This document shows, in pieces, positions 36,516 through 47,600 of a DNA stretch of 64,000 nt. Both the position numbers and the translations under genes were made by a program. The DNA is from Pseudomonadota bacterium (GTDB lineage: Bacteria; Pseudomonadota; Alphaproteobacteria; Sneathiellales; Sneathiellaceae). The notes beneath the pieces were generated by a model. That model searched no databases, had not been told where the DNA came from, and saw nothing but the letters and a program-made list of their open reading frames with translations. Numbering within the stretch: the first letter of the stretch is position 1; each line of letters begins with the position of its first letter. The stretch lies in contig JANSXH010000011.1 in the NCBI GenBank assembly GCA_024743055.1, positions 62,001-126,000 on the forward strand, given 5' to 3'.

Positions 36516-39040
36516 CACTCACCATCCGAACTACGGGGCTTCCGGTAGAGGATAGTTTGCCCGAGATCATTGAGGCTATGAGCAAATCTCCTTCTGCCAT
36601 CCTGAAAGCAGCGCCCGGCGCAGGAAAGACATCCCTCGTCCCATTGCACCTTTTAAATGAGGTCATAAGCCACGATCAGAAAATCTTGATGCTGGAGCCA
36701 CGACGGTTGGCGGCCAGAGCTTCGGCTCATCGCATGGCCGATTTAATTGGTGAAACTGTCGGAGAGACAGCGGGATATCGGGTCCGGCTGGATAGCAAGA
36801 TTTCGCCGAAAACCCGGATAGAGGTGGTGACGGAAGGAATTCTGACACGCCGTTTGCAAGCTGATCCGGAGTTGAAGGGCGTCGGAATGATCATTTTTGA
36901 TGAATTTCATGAACGTAGTTTGCAAACAGATCTGGGTCTCGCTTTGTCCCTTGAGGTGCAGGAAGGTTTGCGTGAGGATCTGAAAATACTCCTTATGTCT
37001 GCGACCCTTGATACCAACAAGCTATCAAATCTTCTACGGGGGGCCCCTGTTATTGAATCTGAAGGGCGGCAATTTCCTGTTGAGACCAGATATTTGCCGC
37101 AAAAACCTAACAGCCGCATTGACAGGTTTGTAGCCGATGCGGTTATGTCAGCGCTGAGGCAGGACCCGGGAGATGTCCTTGTTTTCCTGCCGGGTGCTGG
37201 CGAAATCAACCGTGTACAGGAAAATTTAAAGTCGTTGAAAAACGATCAAGATATTCTGATTTTACCCCTATTTGGAAACCTGGGATTAAAGGATCAGAAT
37301 CGGGCGATCCAGCCGGACCCGCAAGGACGACGAAAAGTCGTTCTGTCAACGGATATAGCCGAAACCAGCCTGACAATTGAGGGCGTCCATATCGTTGTTG
37401 ATGCGGGATTGTCCCGTGCGCCCAGGTTTGACCCTAACTCAGGGATGAGCCGATTGGAGACCAGTCGCGTTTCAAAGGCATCTGCAGATCAGCGGCGAGG
37501 GCGTGCTGGAAGGCTGGGCCCTGGTATCTGTTATAGGCTATGGGCCGAGCCTCTTAATCATGGCCTCTCTGAATTTACCAGCCCTGAAATCATGGTGACG
37601 GATTTAAGCGGTCTAGTATTGGAACTCGCCGCTTGGGGAGCCCACAATCCTGATGATTTAGTTTGGATGACCCGCCCACCGGAAGGCCATATGTCTCAAG
37701 CACGTGATCTTCTAAAGATTTTAGGAGCGCTGGATCAACAGTTTAGGATAACAGCGCTTGGCAAAGAGATGGCAAAACTTCCCCTCCATCCAAGGCTCGC
37801 TTGCATGGTTCTGAAATCCCGGGAAATGAAGGCGGAGTTTTTGGGATGCTCCATTGCAGCTATTCTGTCGGAACGGGACTTGATTGGCCGGGATCGGGAG
37901 AACCCGAATTCAAACCTGCTGGACAGAGTTGAATTACTATCCTCGCCGGGCAATTCTGGATCAAGAAACCGATCGGGAGTGAACATCACTCAGCTCAGGC
38001 GACTTGCCCAGATACGGGATGATTTGATGCGCCGCATTGGCGCCAGATCAAAGTCGATGTCAGTCAATCTCTCAGGGACATTGCTGGCCTTTGCATATCC
38101 CGATCGGATCGGTGAATTGAGAAAGGGAAGTCAGGTTCAATATCGGCTTACCGGGGGACGTGGAGCCCGGCTTTTGGAAAATGATCGTCTGTCCTCAGAG
38201 CCTTACATTGTTGTCGCTGATTTGGATGGTAAGGATCGAGAGGCCATTATTCACCTGGCCGCTCCTATAGCTTTTAAAGACCTTGTGTCAGCCTTCAAGG
38301 AGGCCTTCAGGGAGGACGACCGTGTCTATTGGGATGACAAAAAACAAAGAGTCCTGTCAGTAACAGAGAAGAAGCTAGGGGCCTTGGTTCTTGATCAGAA
38401 AAAGCAGCTAGATCCGGATCCTGACGAGGTGCTGGCAGTTTTGGTAAAGACTCTCGGGGAGGAAGGGCTAGGCTTTCTTTCCTGGGGCGACGATAGCCTT
38501 TCATTGCTGGCTCGCTTGAAATTTGCCCGACATCACGGGACCACCGAAGACTGGCCAGACTATTCAGAAACCGCACTTTTAGAAAACCTGGAGCACTGGC
38601 TTGGGCCTTATCTGTCGGGAATATCCAGTCTATCCGAAATTAAAGCTTTGAAGATTCATCCTATTCTTGAGGCTGGTTTATCTCATGCGCAAAAGAAGGA
38701 GTTGAGTAGATTTGCCCCTGTTACAATTGAGGTTCCAAGTGGGTCCAAGGTTCGGTTAGATTACACAGACCCTGAGATGCCGGTTTTAGCTGTCCGCTTG
38801 CAGGAGGTATTTGGGCTCGAAAATGTTCCGAAACTAGCGGGTGGGAGAATTCCAGTGTCGATACATCTACTGTCTCCCGCTCGCCGTCCTTTACAGATCA
38901 CGTCTGACCTCGCCGGTTTCTGGAGAACCAGCTATCACGATGTCAAAAAGGACATGAAAGGGCGCTATCCTAAGCATTACTGGCCGGATGACCCGCTTCA
39001 GGCTGAACCCACTAGCAGAGCCAAGCCGAGAAAGAAATAA
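36512..39040 (+). CDS. hrpB: ATP-dependent helicase HrpB (DEAH family)
   Basis: This 842-residue superfamily 2 helicase has motif I PGAGKTSLVP (about residue 37), motif II DEFHE (about 130), motif III SATLD (about 163) and motif VI QRRGRAGR (about 330), followed by HA2 and HrpB C-terminal domains. HrpB is a bacterial DEAH/RHA helicase of unclear RNA role; in some bacteria it affects mRNA processing. It is coupled by a 4-bp overlap to the upstream RND gene and converges on the HlyD gene with a 7-bp gap. The family call is certain. Confidence 0.95.
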   Translation: MTLTIRTTGLPVEDSLPEIIEAMSKSPSAILKAAPGAGKTSLVPLHLLNEVISHDQKILMLEPRRLAARASAHRMADLIGETVGETAGYRVRLDSKISPKTRIEVVTEGILTRRLQADPELKGVGMIIFDEFHERSLQTDLGLALSLEVQEGLREDLKILLMSATLDTNKLSNLLRGAPVIESEGRQFPVETRYLPQKPNSRIDRFVADAVMSALRQDPGDVLVFLPGAGEINRVQENLKSLKNDQDILILPLFGNLGLKDQNRAIQPDPQGRRKVVLSTDIAETSLTIEGVHIVVDAGLSRAPRFDPNSGMSRLETSRVSKASADQRRGRAGRLGPGICYRLWAEPLNHGLSEFTSPEIMVTDLSGLVLELAAWGAHNPDDLVWMTRPPEGHMSQARDLLKILGALDQQFRITALGKEMAKLPLHPRLACMVLKSREMKAEFLGCSIAAILSERDLIGRDRENPNSNLLDRVELLSSPGNSGSRNRSGVNITQLRRLAQIRDDLMRRIGARSKSMSVNLSGTLLAFAYPDRIGELRKGSQVQYRLTGGRGARLLENDRLSSEPYIVVADLDGKDREAIIHLAAPIAFKDLVSAFKEAFREDDRVYWDDKKQRVLSVTEKKLGALVLDQKKQLDPDPDEVLAVLVKTLGEEGLGFLSWGDDSLSLLARLKFARHHGTTEDWPDYSETALLENLEHWLGPYLSGISSLSEIKALKIHPILEAGLSHAQKKELSRFAPVTIEVPSGSKVRLDYTDPEMPVLAVRLQEVFGLENVPKLAGGRIPVSIHLLSPARRPLQITSDLAGFWRTSYHDVKKDMKGRYPKHYWPDDPLQAEPTSRAKPRKK

Positions 39041-39047
39041 CCTACGT

Positions 39048-40430
39048 CTAACGCTCCCTGAAGGACTGACCGATGGTCGTATGGATCGGTTTCAATAGGT
39101 ACTCCATGACGGTTTTTTCGCCGGACTGGATGTCTGCGGTTGCCGTCATACCTGGCAGAATGAGGTTTCGCTCAGGATTATCACCGACATAGGATTTTGA
39201 AAGCTTGATTTTTCCCTTATAAAAAGGGTTGCCCTGTTCATCCTCAAATGTGGTGGCAGAAATATGAATGAGCTTGCCTTTAACCGATCCGTAGCGGGAA
39301 TAGTTGTAGGTGGCGAATTTAACCGTTGCCGGTTGATCTAATTCCAGATGGCCAATGTCTTCGGGCCGGATATGTACTTCAAGGATCAACTCTTGACCAA
39401 TAGGAACAACGGTCAAAATTGTGCTGCCGGGCGCAATCACATTGCCGATTGATTTGACGTCCAGTCCTTGCACCACGCCTTCCACTGGTGAATAGATATC
39501 CAAACGGTAAAGTTTGCTTCTCAACTTGCTGAGATTTTCCTCCATCTCGGCCGCTTCGGCATTTGTTGAGGCCATTTCGTCGAGAGCATCCCGGATAGAC
39601 CGATCAACTACTTCTGAAAGACGGCCCCGTGCTTCGGTAATAGCCTGATCTACAGAAACAGTTTTTAAAGAGATTTCTTCTAACCGTCCTTGCTCCTTCA
39701 AATACTCCCGTTCCGATTCTAAATAGTCGAAACGGCTCAAGGTACTATTTTTGAGGAGGCGTTTGCGAATGCTTAATTGCTCCTCAAGCGGAGCAATCTG
39801 CTTGGAAAGAATGCTCTGTTGTTTTGTCAGGAAGGATTTTTCAGATTTTCTCTGCTCAATTTGGGAAATTAGGATAGTCCGTTGGTTCTTCAGATCAAGC
39901 CGCTGTGCTTCCAACAAGGCCTTCTGTTCTTTCAAAAACGGCTGGAACCGATTATCAACCTCTGCGAACTCGAGATCCGTATTGTTTGTGAAGGCTTCTA
40001 GGCGTGCGATCTTCATTCTCAGAATGACCAGTTGTGTACTGGCTTTTTTAATTTCTGCCTTCAAGTCTGTCGGGTCCAGCCTGACCAAGACCTGACCTTT
40101 TTTGACGATCTCACCCTCGGACACGTCAATCTCGTTAATTGTGCCACCATCAATGTGTTGCAAGATCTGGACAGCACCGCTCGGAACAACTTTTCCCGAT
40201 GTGACGGCAACTTCGTCAATTTTGGCAAACTGGGCCCAGATAACGAAGGCTATGATAATACCAAATCCAAACACCAGGGCGGTTCTTAAAAACGGTGCAG
40301 GCCCATTTTCCTCGAGCATGATGGAGAGACCAAGGCGATTACCGATGCTTTGACCTTTGTCCAGCGTTTGCTTCGTGTCCTGTACTTCCGGGGAATTGGA
40401 GCTTCCGGATTTTGTAGAATCCATCATCAC
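39048..40430 (-). CDS. Type I secretion membrane-fusion protein (HlyD family)
   Basis: This 460-residue periplasmic adaptor has a cytoplasmic N-terminal tail (about 1-45), one TM (about 48-65), a barrel/lipoyl half-motif (EGEIVKKGQVLVRLD), a long coiled coil (about 115-300) and the return barrel (IYSPVEGVVQGL through FATYNYSRYGSVKG). It links the ABC exporter to a TolC-like outer-membrane channel, which is not encoded in this window. Its start overlaps the end of the second ABC gene by 4 bp, so the three T1SS genes form one transcript. The probable cargo is the RTX protein at 44.7-48.3 kb. Confidence 0.93.
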   Translation of the reverse strand: MMMDSTKSGSSNSPEVQDTKQTLDKGQSIGNRLGLSIMLEENGPAPFLRTALVFGFGIIIAFVIWAQFAKIDEVAVTSGKVVPSGAVQILQHIDGGTINEIDVSEGEIVKKGQVLVRLDPTDLKAEIKKASTQLVILRMKIARLEAFTNNTDLEFAEVDNRFQPFLKEQKALLEAQRLDLKNQRTILISQIEQRKSEKSFLTKQQSILSKQIAPLEEQLSIRKRLLKNSTLSRFDYLESEREYLKEQGRLEEISLKTVSVDQAITEARGRLSEVVDRSIRDALDEMASTNAEAAEMEENLSKLRSKLYRLDIYSPVEGVVQGLDVKSIGNVIAPGSTILTVVPIGQELILEVHIRPEDIGHLELDQPATVKFATYNYSRYGSVKGKLIHISATTFEDEQGNPFYKGKIKLSKSYVGDNPERNLILPGMTATADIQSGEKTVMEYLLKPIHTTIGQSFRER

Positions 40431-42556
40431 ACACCTTCAATAATTTTGGGAATAATGTCCGAGGCCGGCCCAACGGCCCGAACCATTCCCTGCTTCAGTA
40501 AAACAACCTTGTCCGCCGCCCTCATATGACTTGGCCGATGGGTAACAATTATGATTGTAGCTTTGCCTCTCATGCGCTCAATTGCTTCAATGAAGGCTTT
40601 ATCACCCTCATCATCGAGCATGTTGCCGGGCTCATCAAAAATCATAATTTTGGCGTCTGCGAGGAACGCCCGTGCCATGATGAGCCTCTGCTGGAAACCC
40701 GCAGGGAGTTGCCGAAGAACCTGGTCGCCGATCCGAGTTTCATACTTCTCCGGCAGCTTTTCAATATCATCCGTAAGATTGGCCCAGGAACAGGCTTCAA
40801 TAACCTGTTCGTCAGAGGCTGCGCTGTTGCCCAACATCAGATTCTGTCGGATTGTGCCATGAAATAATTCACAATATTGCGGCATATAGCCGATGGATTT
40901 TCTGAGCTCCAGTGGGTCAATCTGGCGTATATCAATGCCGTCGATAGAAATACCGCCAACCTGAGGTTTGTACATTCCAATCAGCAGTTTGACCAAGGTA
41001 GATTTCCCGCAACTATTGCCGCCGGCGAAGGCTACGATTTCACCGGGATTTATCTTTAGATCAATGCCCATAACGGCCGGATCCTGATCTGCCGCATAGC
41101 GGAAGCTGACCCGAGAAAAGGCAATGGCACCGTCAAAGGACTTCAGGGTTGCAGAGGCAAACGGGTTGCGTTCACTCTGCAAGGTAAAGAGTTGGTTCAG
41201 CCGTTTTATGCTGATGCCTACCTGGTTCATTTTAGTGAAGGCAAGGAAGAGAGTTTGTGTCGGCGCCAGCAATCTCCAGACCAGTGCCATGACGGCTACC
41301 AATGCCCCAACAGACATAGTCTCGTCAAATACCTGAAAAATGCCAAGAGCCAATGTCAGCACTCCGGCAATGACCATGAGCACATGGGCGAAGGTTTGTG
41401 CGGTTGCTGCGACCATGCCATTGCGAAGGTTTGAGCGGGCATTAACAGCCGAGATGTCACGATATCGATCGAGCCAGATTTCTTCTGCGCCCATTTGTTT
41501 AATGACACGCATGTTATTTAGGCATTCTGTAATGAAAGCACCCTTGGATGCCGTATTCATAATTGTGCCGGTAACCTTGGTCTGTACCGTTGGGAAAATA
41601 AAGAATCCGACAAGGGCATACAGGATAAGCATCCCAATAGGTACGAATACCAATGTTCCCCCCAGGATACCAATAGCAATCAGGAAAACAAATACGAACG
41701 GCAACTCCAGAAAGGCAATGGCGAGGGGCCCAATAAAGAACTCCCTGACCATATCAAATTCCCGGAACCTGGCAATTTTTGAGCCTAGCGATGTTCCCTC
41801 CGTCTGCGCGGTTGGTAAAGAGAGGATCTTTTGTAACACCGTACTGCCAATGATGTAGTCAAGGCGTGCACCGATATAAGCAAGCATCGTTCCGCGCATG
41901 AGCCTGAGGCCGATATCGCAGAATATGGCGATGGCGACACCGACAAGAAGATAGGTTAGTGTCTGATAGGAACCGGAACCGATGACCAGATCATATACCG
42001 CCATGATGAATAGAGGCGTCGCGAGGGCAAGAAGGTTTAGTAGGAATGTCATCATCAGGATCCGCCGGATCAGCGGCATAAAGCGGCTGATAACTGCCTG
42101 GAACCAGTTTTTCCCCGTGCTCCACTGGCCGACTTTCTCGCGGTCTACAGGCCGAAAGAAATAGGCAGTGCCCTTCATTCCATCGGTGTCGGCAAAAGGG
42201 ATCGTAATGTAATCCTGTACTGCTGCATCAAAAGCGATGATGCCGTTTTCGTCGGAACCGACGAGGACCATTGCGGGTCCATCGTCTACATCGAACATGC
42301 AGGGCATTAGACGAGGATCTAGATGTGAGAGGATGTAGGATTCGGGTTTGCTCTCATAGTTGAGGTTGGCCAGAGAACTCCTGAAGTCCATGATATCCAT
42401 GGTTGAGGAGAAATGCGGCATTGCTTCAAAAACCTGAGCTGCATCGCCTCTCCAATCCAGGGCGTCGAGCATTGGCGTGATGCAGGCCGCATACTGGGTA
42501 TCACGACCCCAAGTATTGCCGCGTGGCAACTCCATTGCAGGGGATAAAAAGGTCAT
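40427..42556 (-). CDS. Type I secretion ABC exporter, with N-terminal C39-like domain
   Basis: This 709-residue ABC half-transporter has an N-terminal region (about 1-140) in the place of the C39-like peptidase domain, with no obvious catalytic Cys-His pair. It is followed by a six-TM domain (about 155-430) and an NBD (about 470-705). The NBD has Walker A GGNSCGKST, a Q-loop Gln, Walker B IMIFDEP and the H-loop VTHRPS, but the signature reads LPAGFQQ instead of LSGGQ. The gene overlaps both neighbours by 4 bp. Because a second, different ABC gene is adjacent, a heterodimeric exporter is possible; two separate homodimers sharing one HlyD is the alternative. Confidence 0.93.
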   Translation of the reverse strand: MTFLSPAMELPRGNTWGRDTQYAACITPMLDALDWRGDAAQVFEAMPHFSSTMDIMDFRSSLANLNYESKPESYILSHLDPRLMPCMFDVDDGPAMVLVGSDENGIIAFDAAVQDYITIPFADTDGMKGTAYFFRPVDREKVGQWSTGKNWFQAVISRFMPLIRRILMMTFLLNLLALATPLFIMAVYDLVIGSGSYQTLTYLLVGVAIAIFCDIGLRLMRGTMLAYIGARLDYIIGSTVLQKILSLPTAQTEGTSLGSKIARFREFDMVREFFIGPLAIAFLELPFVFVFLIAIGILGGTLVFVPIGMLILYALVGFFIFPTVQTKVTGTIMNTASKGAFITECLNNMRVIKQMGAEEIWLDRYRDISAVNARSNLRNGMVAATAQTFAHVLMVIAGVLTLALGIFQVFDETMSVGALVAVMALVWRLLAPTQTLFLAFTKMNQVGISIKRLNQLFTLQSERNPFASATLKSFDGAIAFSRVSFRYAADQDPAVMGIDLKINPGEIVAFAGGNSCGKSTLVKLLIGMYKPQVGGISIDGIDIRQIDPLELRKSIGYMPQYCELFHGTIRQNLMLGNSAASDEQVIEACSWANLTDDIEKLPEKYETRIGDQVLRQLPAGFQQRLIMARAFLADAKIMIFDEPGNMLDDEGDKAFIEAIERMRGKATIIIVTHRPSHMRAADKVVLLKQGMVRAVGPASDIIPKIIEGV

Positions 42557-44358
42557 CTTGCGGATACCACTTCCAAAGAGCTTGCAGTTGGTCTGGGTGG
42601 AAAACTGGTCAGGCTGTCGACGGTTGCAGGCTGTAAACTGTTGTCTTTGATTTTGTATCCATAGTCGCTGATTTTGACGAGGGACGGACGATGGCTGACC
42701 AAAAGAACCGTTGTATTTTCCTGAAGCTTGATGAGTGCTTTTTTCAGGATTTCATCCCCCTCCATATCCAAAGAGGTGTTTGCTTCATCAAACAAAATGA
42801 CCTTGGGTTTTGTGACAAGAGCACGGGCGATGGCGACGCGCTGTCGAATGCCGCCCGGCAAGCTATCAGATGCCCCGTCGCCAATCAGGGTATCGTAACC
42901 TTTTGGCATGCGTTTGATGACGGGGTCCAAACCCAGGTCAAGGCATTGGTGCAAAGCTTCATCAATGATCGCCCCGCGACGGAACATCGTAAGGTTTTCC
43001 ATGATCGTGCCATGAAAGACCTGGCCAGTTTGTGGTAAATAAGCAATTTGTCTGCGGACCATATTCGGATCGAGAGATGCGATATCGACCCCATTTAAAA
43101 GAACTTTCCCCGACTGAGGCGGGATCAGCCCCATGGCAAGCCATAGCAAAGTGGTTTTACCGGAACCGTTTGCACCGCTTATGGCAGTGGTCTTTAGTGG
43201 CTTAAACTCGGCACTGGCACTCTCGAACAATTTTGTTGGGACACCATCATATCCAAATGACACATCTTCAAAGACTATCCCGCATCCTGGTGACACTTCC
43301 TTTACGAGAGCCAGGGCTGGTTTCTTGATATCTGTTTGCTTAAGCTTTTTCGAGGTCCGTTCCTGCGGCAGATCGAGAACTGCTTGGATACGTTTTTGTG
43401 CCAGCAAGATATTCTGATAATGGGTCCACACGCCCATGGCCCGCAACAACGGTTGTAACGCACGACCAGATAATAGGGTACAGGCAGCAAGGCCACCAAT
43501 CGTCAATGCCTCATTAATTACCAATGTGGAGCCATAAGTCGCGACAGCAACCAAGGTGATTTGCGAAAAGACGGCACCAAGGCTTTGTGCAAGGTTATTG
43601 TGAATAGCGACCTTACGAACAGTCCCAGCAGTGCTTTCCTGTAACCGCTCATATCTACGGACCATTTGGGCTTCCAACGCGAGCCCCTTGACCGTATGAA
43701 TTCCAGTCAGAACCTCAATAAGGAAATTATATCGGCGATCATCCCAAACAGATCGTTGGTCGAGCGATTGCTTCAAACCACGCCCAACGAAAACCGTGAC
43801 AATCGCGAATAACGCCAGAAGTGCCAAAGGGACTAGCACCAAAGGACCGGCGATATAGCCGATAAGGCCTAAAAATATCAGGGCGAAAGGAAGATCGATA
43901 AAAACCAGAAGACTGTAGCCTGACATAAACTCGCGCAGATTTTCGATGGCGTTAAAGCGGTGCAGATACACCCCGGTCGCTTCTTTTTCAAAACCGACGA
44001 TATCGGTGCCCATTGTCCGGTGCAGCGCGCGACACCCTGCGATATGTTCGAAACTGGCGCCGGCTCGTGCTGTCAGGTAGGAACGGCATAACCGAAAACA
44101 GGCCTCGAGGATAACAGCAACCCCAACACCGATCATCAAAAGTAGTAGGGTTTCAATAGCATCATTGGGGATAATGCGGTCGTAGACCTGCAAGATCATG
44201 ATTGGCAGAGCAAGGGCGAGGATATTTAATGTCGCTGATGCAAAGATAATATCCGAGCGGCCATGGATAAGCTTCGGCAACTCGCCTGCCCGCAAGGTAG
44301 GTTTGTTATCCCAATGCAAAGTCGATTTGTTTCTGCTTTTACGACCAAACAAATTCAT
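42553..44358 (-). CDS. Type I secretion ABC exporter, without C39-like domain
   Basis: This 601-residue ABC half-transporter starts directly with the TM domain (about 35-310) and has no C39-like region. The NBD (about 355-580) has Walker A GANGSGKTT, Q-loop LPQTGQVFHG, signature LPGGIRQR (also non-standard, with Leu-Pro for Leu-Ser), Walker B VILFDEANTSLD and H-loop VSHRPSL. It is the first gene of the minus-strand T1SS operon and diverges from the RTX gene across 323 bp of AT-rich DNA. It differs clearly from the 709-residue partner encoded next. Confidence 0.93.
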   Translation of the reverse strand: MNLFGRKSRNKSTLHWDNKPTLRAGELPKLIHGRSDIIFASATLNILALALPIMILQVYDRIIPNDAIETLLLLMIGVGVAVILEACFRLCRSYLTARAGASFEHIAGCRALHRTMGTDIVGFEKEATGVYLHRFNAIENLREFMSGYSLLVFIDLPFALIFLGLIGYIAGPLVLVPLALLALFAIVTVFVGRGLKQSLDQRSVWDDRRYNFLIEVLTGIHTVKGLALEAQMVRRYERLQESTAGTVRKVAIHNNLAQSLGAVFSQITLVAVATYGSTLVINEALTIGGLAACTLLSGRALQPLLRAMGVWTHYQNILLAQKRIQAVLDLPQERTSKKLKQTDIKKPALALVKEVSPGCGIVFEDVSFGYDGVPTKLFESASAEFKPLKTTAISGANGSGKTTLLWLAMGLIPPQSGKVLLNGVDIASLDPNMVRRQIAYLPQTGQVFHGTIMENLTMFRRGAIIDEALHQCLDLGLDPVIKRMPKGYDTLIGDGASDSLPGGIRQRVAIARALVTKPKVILFDEANTSLDMEGDEILKKALIKLQENTTVLLVSHRPSLVKISDYGYKIKDNSLQPATVDSLTSFPPRPTASSLEVVSAR

Positions 44359-44681
44359 TAAAGTACCGCGGCTTCCTGAAAAATAGAAATAGATACAATT
44401 TTCACTAAATATTTTGGCGTATAAGTGTTTAATATTCGTAAAATTTTAAAACACTTAAATAAAAGTACATATTTATGATCATTTGGATTATTTCATTGAA
44501 ATTTTTTAACAAATTATCCCAACTTTCATTCAAAAATGGTTAATAGATAGTTAATTTATGGACAGAAATATTACTTTTTTAGAATACGGATTAAGGATTC
44601 ATTAATTCAATAAAGAGACTATAAGTCGAATATTTTAGACATAGCGCCAAATTATTTCGATTAATCACTAAATCTCGATGG
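44359..44681. other. AT-rich divergent regulatory region (T1SS / RTX)
   Basis: This 323-bp region lies between the ABC exporter and the RTX gene. It is strongly AT-rich compared with the window, with runs such as AAATTTTTTAAC and several T-tracts, and has no convincing open frame. It presumably holds promoters for both directions and would be a natural site for silencing or bending proteins. I cannot assign a single promoter with confidence. Confidence 0.6.
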
Positions 44682-47600
44682 ATGGATCACATTATGAGCG
44701 AGAATGACGGCCTTGATCAGGCATCAAAAGAAGCCCTCCTGGATAATTCCGCGACAGTGGAACACAACAGTGAGAATCCGCTCAATAATCCTGCGGAAAA
44801 AATCGACCTGAAAGAAATGTCAGGAGCAGACGACCGCTCCCGTGATGCCATCCATACCGGGGATCGCAAAGATCCTGAAACGGATCGTAGGCAGGCTGAA
44901 GAAAGTGCCGAAGCTTTGTCTCAGCCTTCAGACGACGCTGCAGAAGAAAATAGCGGCAGCGCAGAAAGTATGGGTGAAGACGAAAACGGTTCTGATTTTT
45001 CCCAGGATGCATTCGCTGCTCCAATAGAGGGCGGCGATATAGGTCCAAGCGTCGAAGAAGAAGCCGGCTTCGGTGCAGCCTTCCGATCAATGATGCCTGA
45101 TACCGATCTGCCTGCGGCTGGACAGGAAAACTCAGGCGAAGAAGGTTTTTCAAACACGGAAGAACCATCTATTGATACCAGCGCAATTGTTCAGGACTAT
45201 CCGGAAGAAGTTGCTCTCAATCAGGCAGAAGAAGAAAACCTTGCCCCTCATTCCGCCTCGCTCAATACACCGACCATATCAGAAGATGCTGAAATTGGTG
45301 ACGTTGTTGGAGTTGTCCAGGCTATTGATCCGGAAGGGAGTGTCATCACTTATAGCTTGGAAGATGATGCTGATGGAAAATTCTCTATTGATAGCTTTAG
45401 CGGTGAAATCCGGGTCGCGGGCGGTTTGGATTATGAAACCGCAACTTCCCACGAGATCGTCGTCAATATCAGTGACGGTCTTCAAGTCATTCAACAGAAT
45501 TTCCTGATTAATGTTGAGGATGTGGAGGATACTTACCCTGATGGAAGTGTCATCGGAGGAACTGGAAATGACCGGCTATACGGGACAGATGGGAACGACA
45601 CTCTTGTTGGCGGTGAAGGGAATGACAGTCTCTATGGCTATGGCGGGAATGACAAACTCTATGGCAATGAAGGCAATGATTACCTGAGCGGTGGCGATGG
45701 CAAAGACACGCTGGAAGGCGGTGAAAATAACGACCGCCTATATGGTGGAGATCAAAATGATTTTCTCTCCGGTGGCAGCGGAAATGATACCCTGGTTGGC
45801 GATAGCGGAAATGACCGCCTTATGGGGGATGAAGGAAACGATTACCTGAGCGGTGGTGACGGTAAAGATACCCTTGATGGAGGTGATGGAAATGATCGCT
45901 TGTACGGGGGAGATGGGAAAGACAACCTTACCGGTGGAGAAGGTAACGATCGCCTCTATGGCGGTGAAGGCAATGATAACCTCTCTGGAAATGCCGGAAA
46001 TGACACCCTGATTGGGGATGCCGGCAATGACAAGCTAGACGGTGGCGCTGGCAATGATTATCTCAGCGGTGGTGATGGCAAAGATAACCTTGTGGGTGGT
46101 GAAGGTAACGATCGTCTTTATGGAGGCGATGGAAATGACAAGCTGAACGGCGGCGAAGGGAACGATACCCTTGTCGGCCAGGGCGGAAAAGATCAATTGA
46201 CCGGTGGTGATGGCAATGACTATCTCAGCGGCGGCGATGGTAAGGACAACCTTGACGGTGGAGATGGCAATGATCGTCTCTATGGTGGAGATGACAAAGA
46301 CAAACTGACTGGCGGAGATGGTAACGACTATCTCAGTGGCGGCGACGGCCGCGACAATCTCATTGGTGGTGACGGCAATGACCGCCGTTATGGTGGTGAA
46401 GGCAATGATAATCTAACCGGTGATGATGGCAATGATTATCTCAGCGGCGGCGACGGCAGGGACAACCTTGACGGTGGCGATGGCAATGATCGTCTCTATG
46501 GCGGTGATGGCAGGGACAAGCTGACGGGGGGAGATGGTAACGATACCTTAGTCGGTCAGGATGGCAATGACAGACTTACTGGTGGCGATGGCAATGACTA
46601 TCTTAGCGGTGGCGATGGCAAGGATAACTTAACCGGTGGCGAAGGGAATGACCGTCTCTATGGTGGTGAAGGCAATGATAAACTAACCGGTAATGATGGC
46701 AACGATACCCTTGTTGGTGATGGCGGCAATGACAATCTGACTGGTGGGGACGGTAATGACTATCTCAGCGGCGGTGATGGAAAAGATAATCTTTCCGGTG
46801 GCGATGGGAATGACCGTCTCTATGGCGGCGATGGCAATGACAAACTCACTGGTGGTGACGGTAATGACTATCTCAGCGGCGGAGATGGAAAAGATAATCT
46901 TACCGGCGGTGACGGGAATGACCGCCTCTATGGCGGTGAAGGGAATGATAAGCTGACGGGGGGAGAGGGTAACGATACCCTGGTCGGCCAGGATGGAAAA
47001 GACCAACTGACTGGTGGCGATGGCAATGACTATCTCAGCGGTGGTGAAGGTAAAGATAACCTGAAGGGCGGCGAAGGCAATGATCGCCTCTACGGCGGTG
47101 ACGATAACGACAAGCTAACCGGCAATGACGGGAACGATACCCTCGTTGGTGACGGCGGTAACGACAGACTTACCGGTGGGGATGGCAACGATTATCTAAG
47201 TGGTGGTGATGGAAAAGATAATCTTTCCGGTGGAGACGGGAATGACCGGCTTTACGGTGGAGACGGTAACGATTATCTGACCGGTGCGGATGGCAATGAT
47301 ACCTTGATCGCAGGCGATGGTGATGATCGTCTATTTGCCGGCGATGGAAATGATTACCTGAGCGGTGGCGACGGCAAGGATCGGTTAAAAGGCGGTGATG
47401 GCAATGACTATTTGCATGGTGGCGCCGGACAAGATCGGATCTTTGGCGAGGATGGCAATGATCGTCTCTATGGTGGAGATGATAACGACCTCATCAAGGG
47501 TGGCGATGGCAATGACAGTCTCTATGGAGATAACGGAGATGACAGGCTGATCGCTGGTGATGGCAATGACTATCTTAACGGCGGCAGCGGTGACGATACA

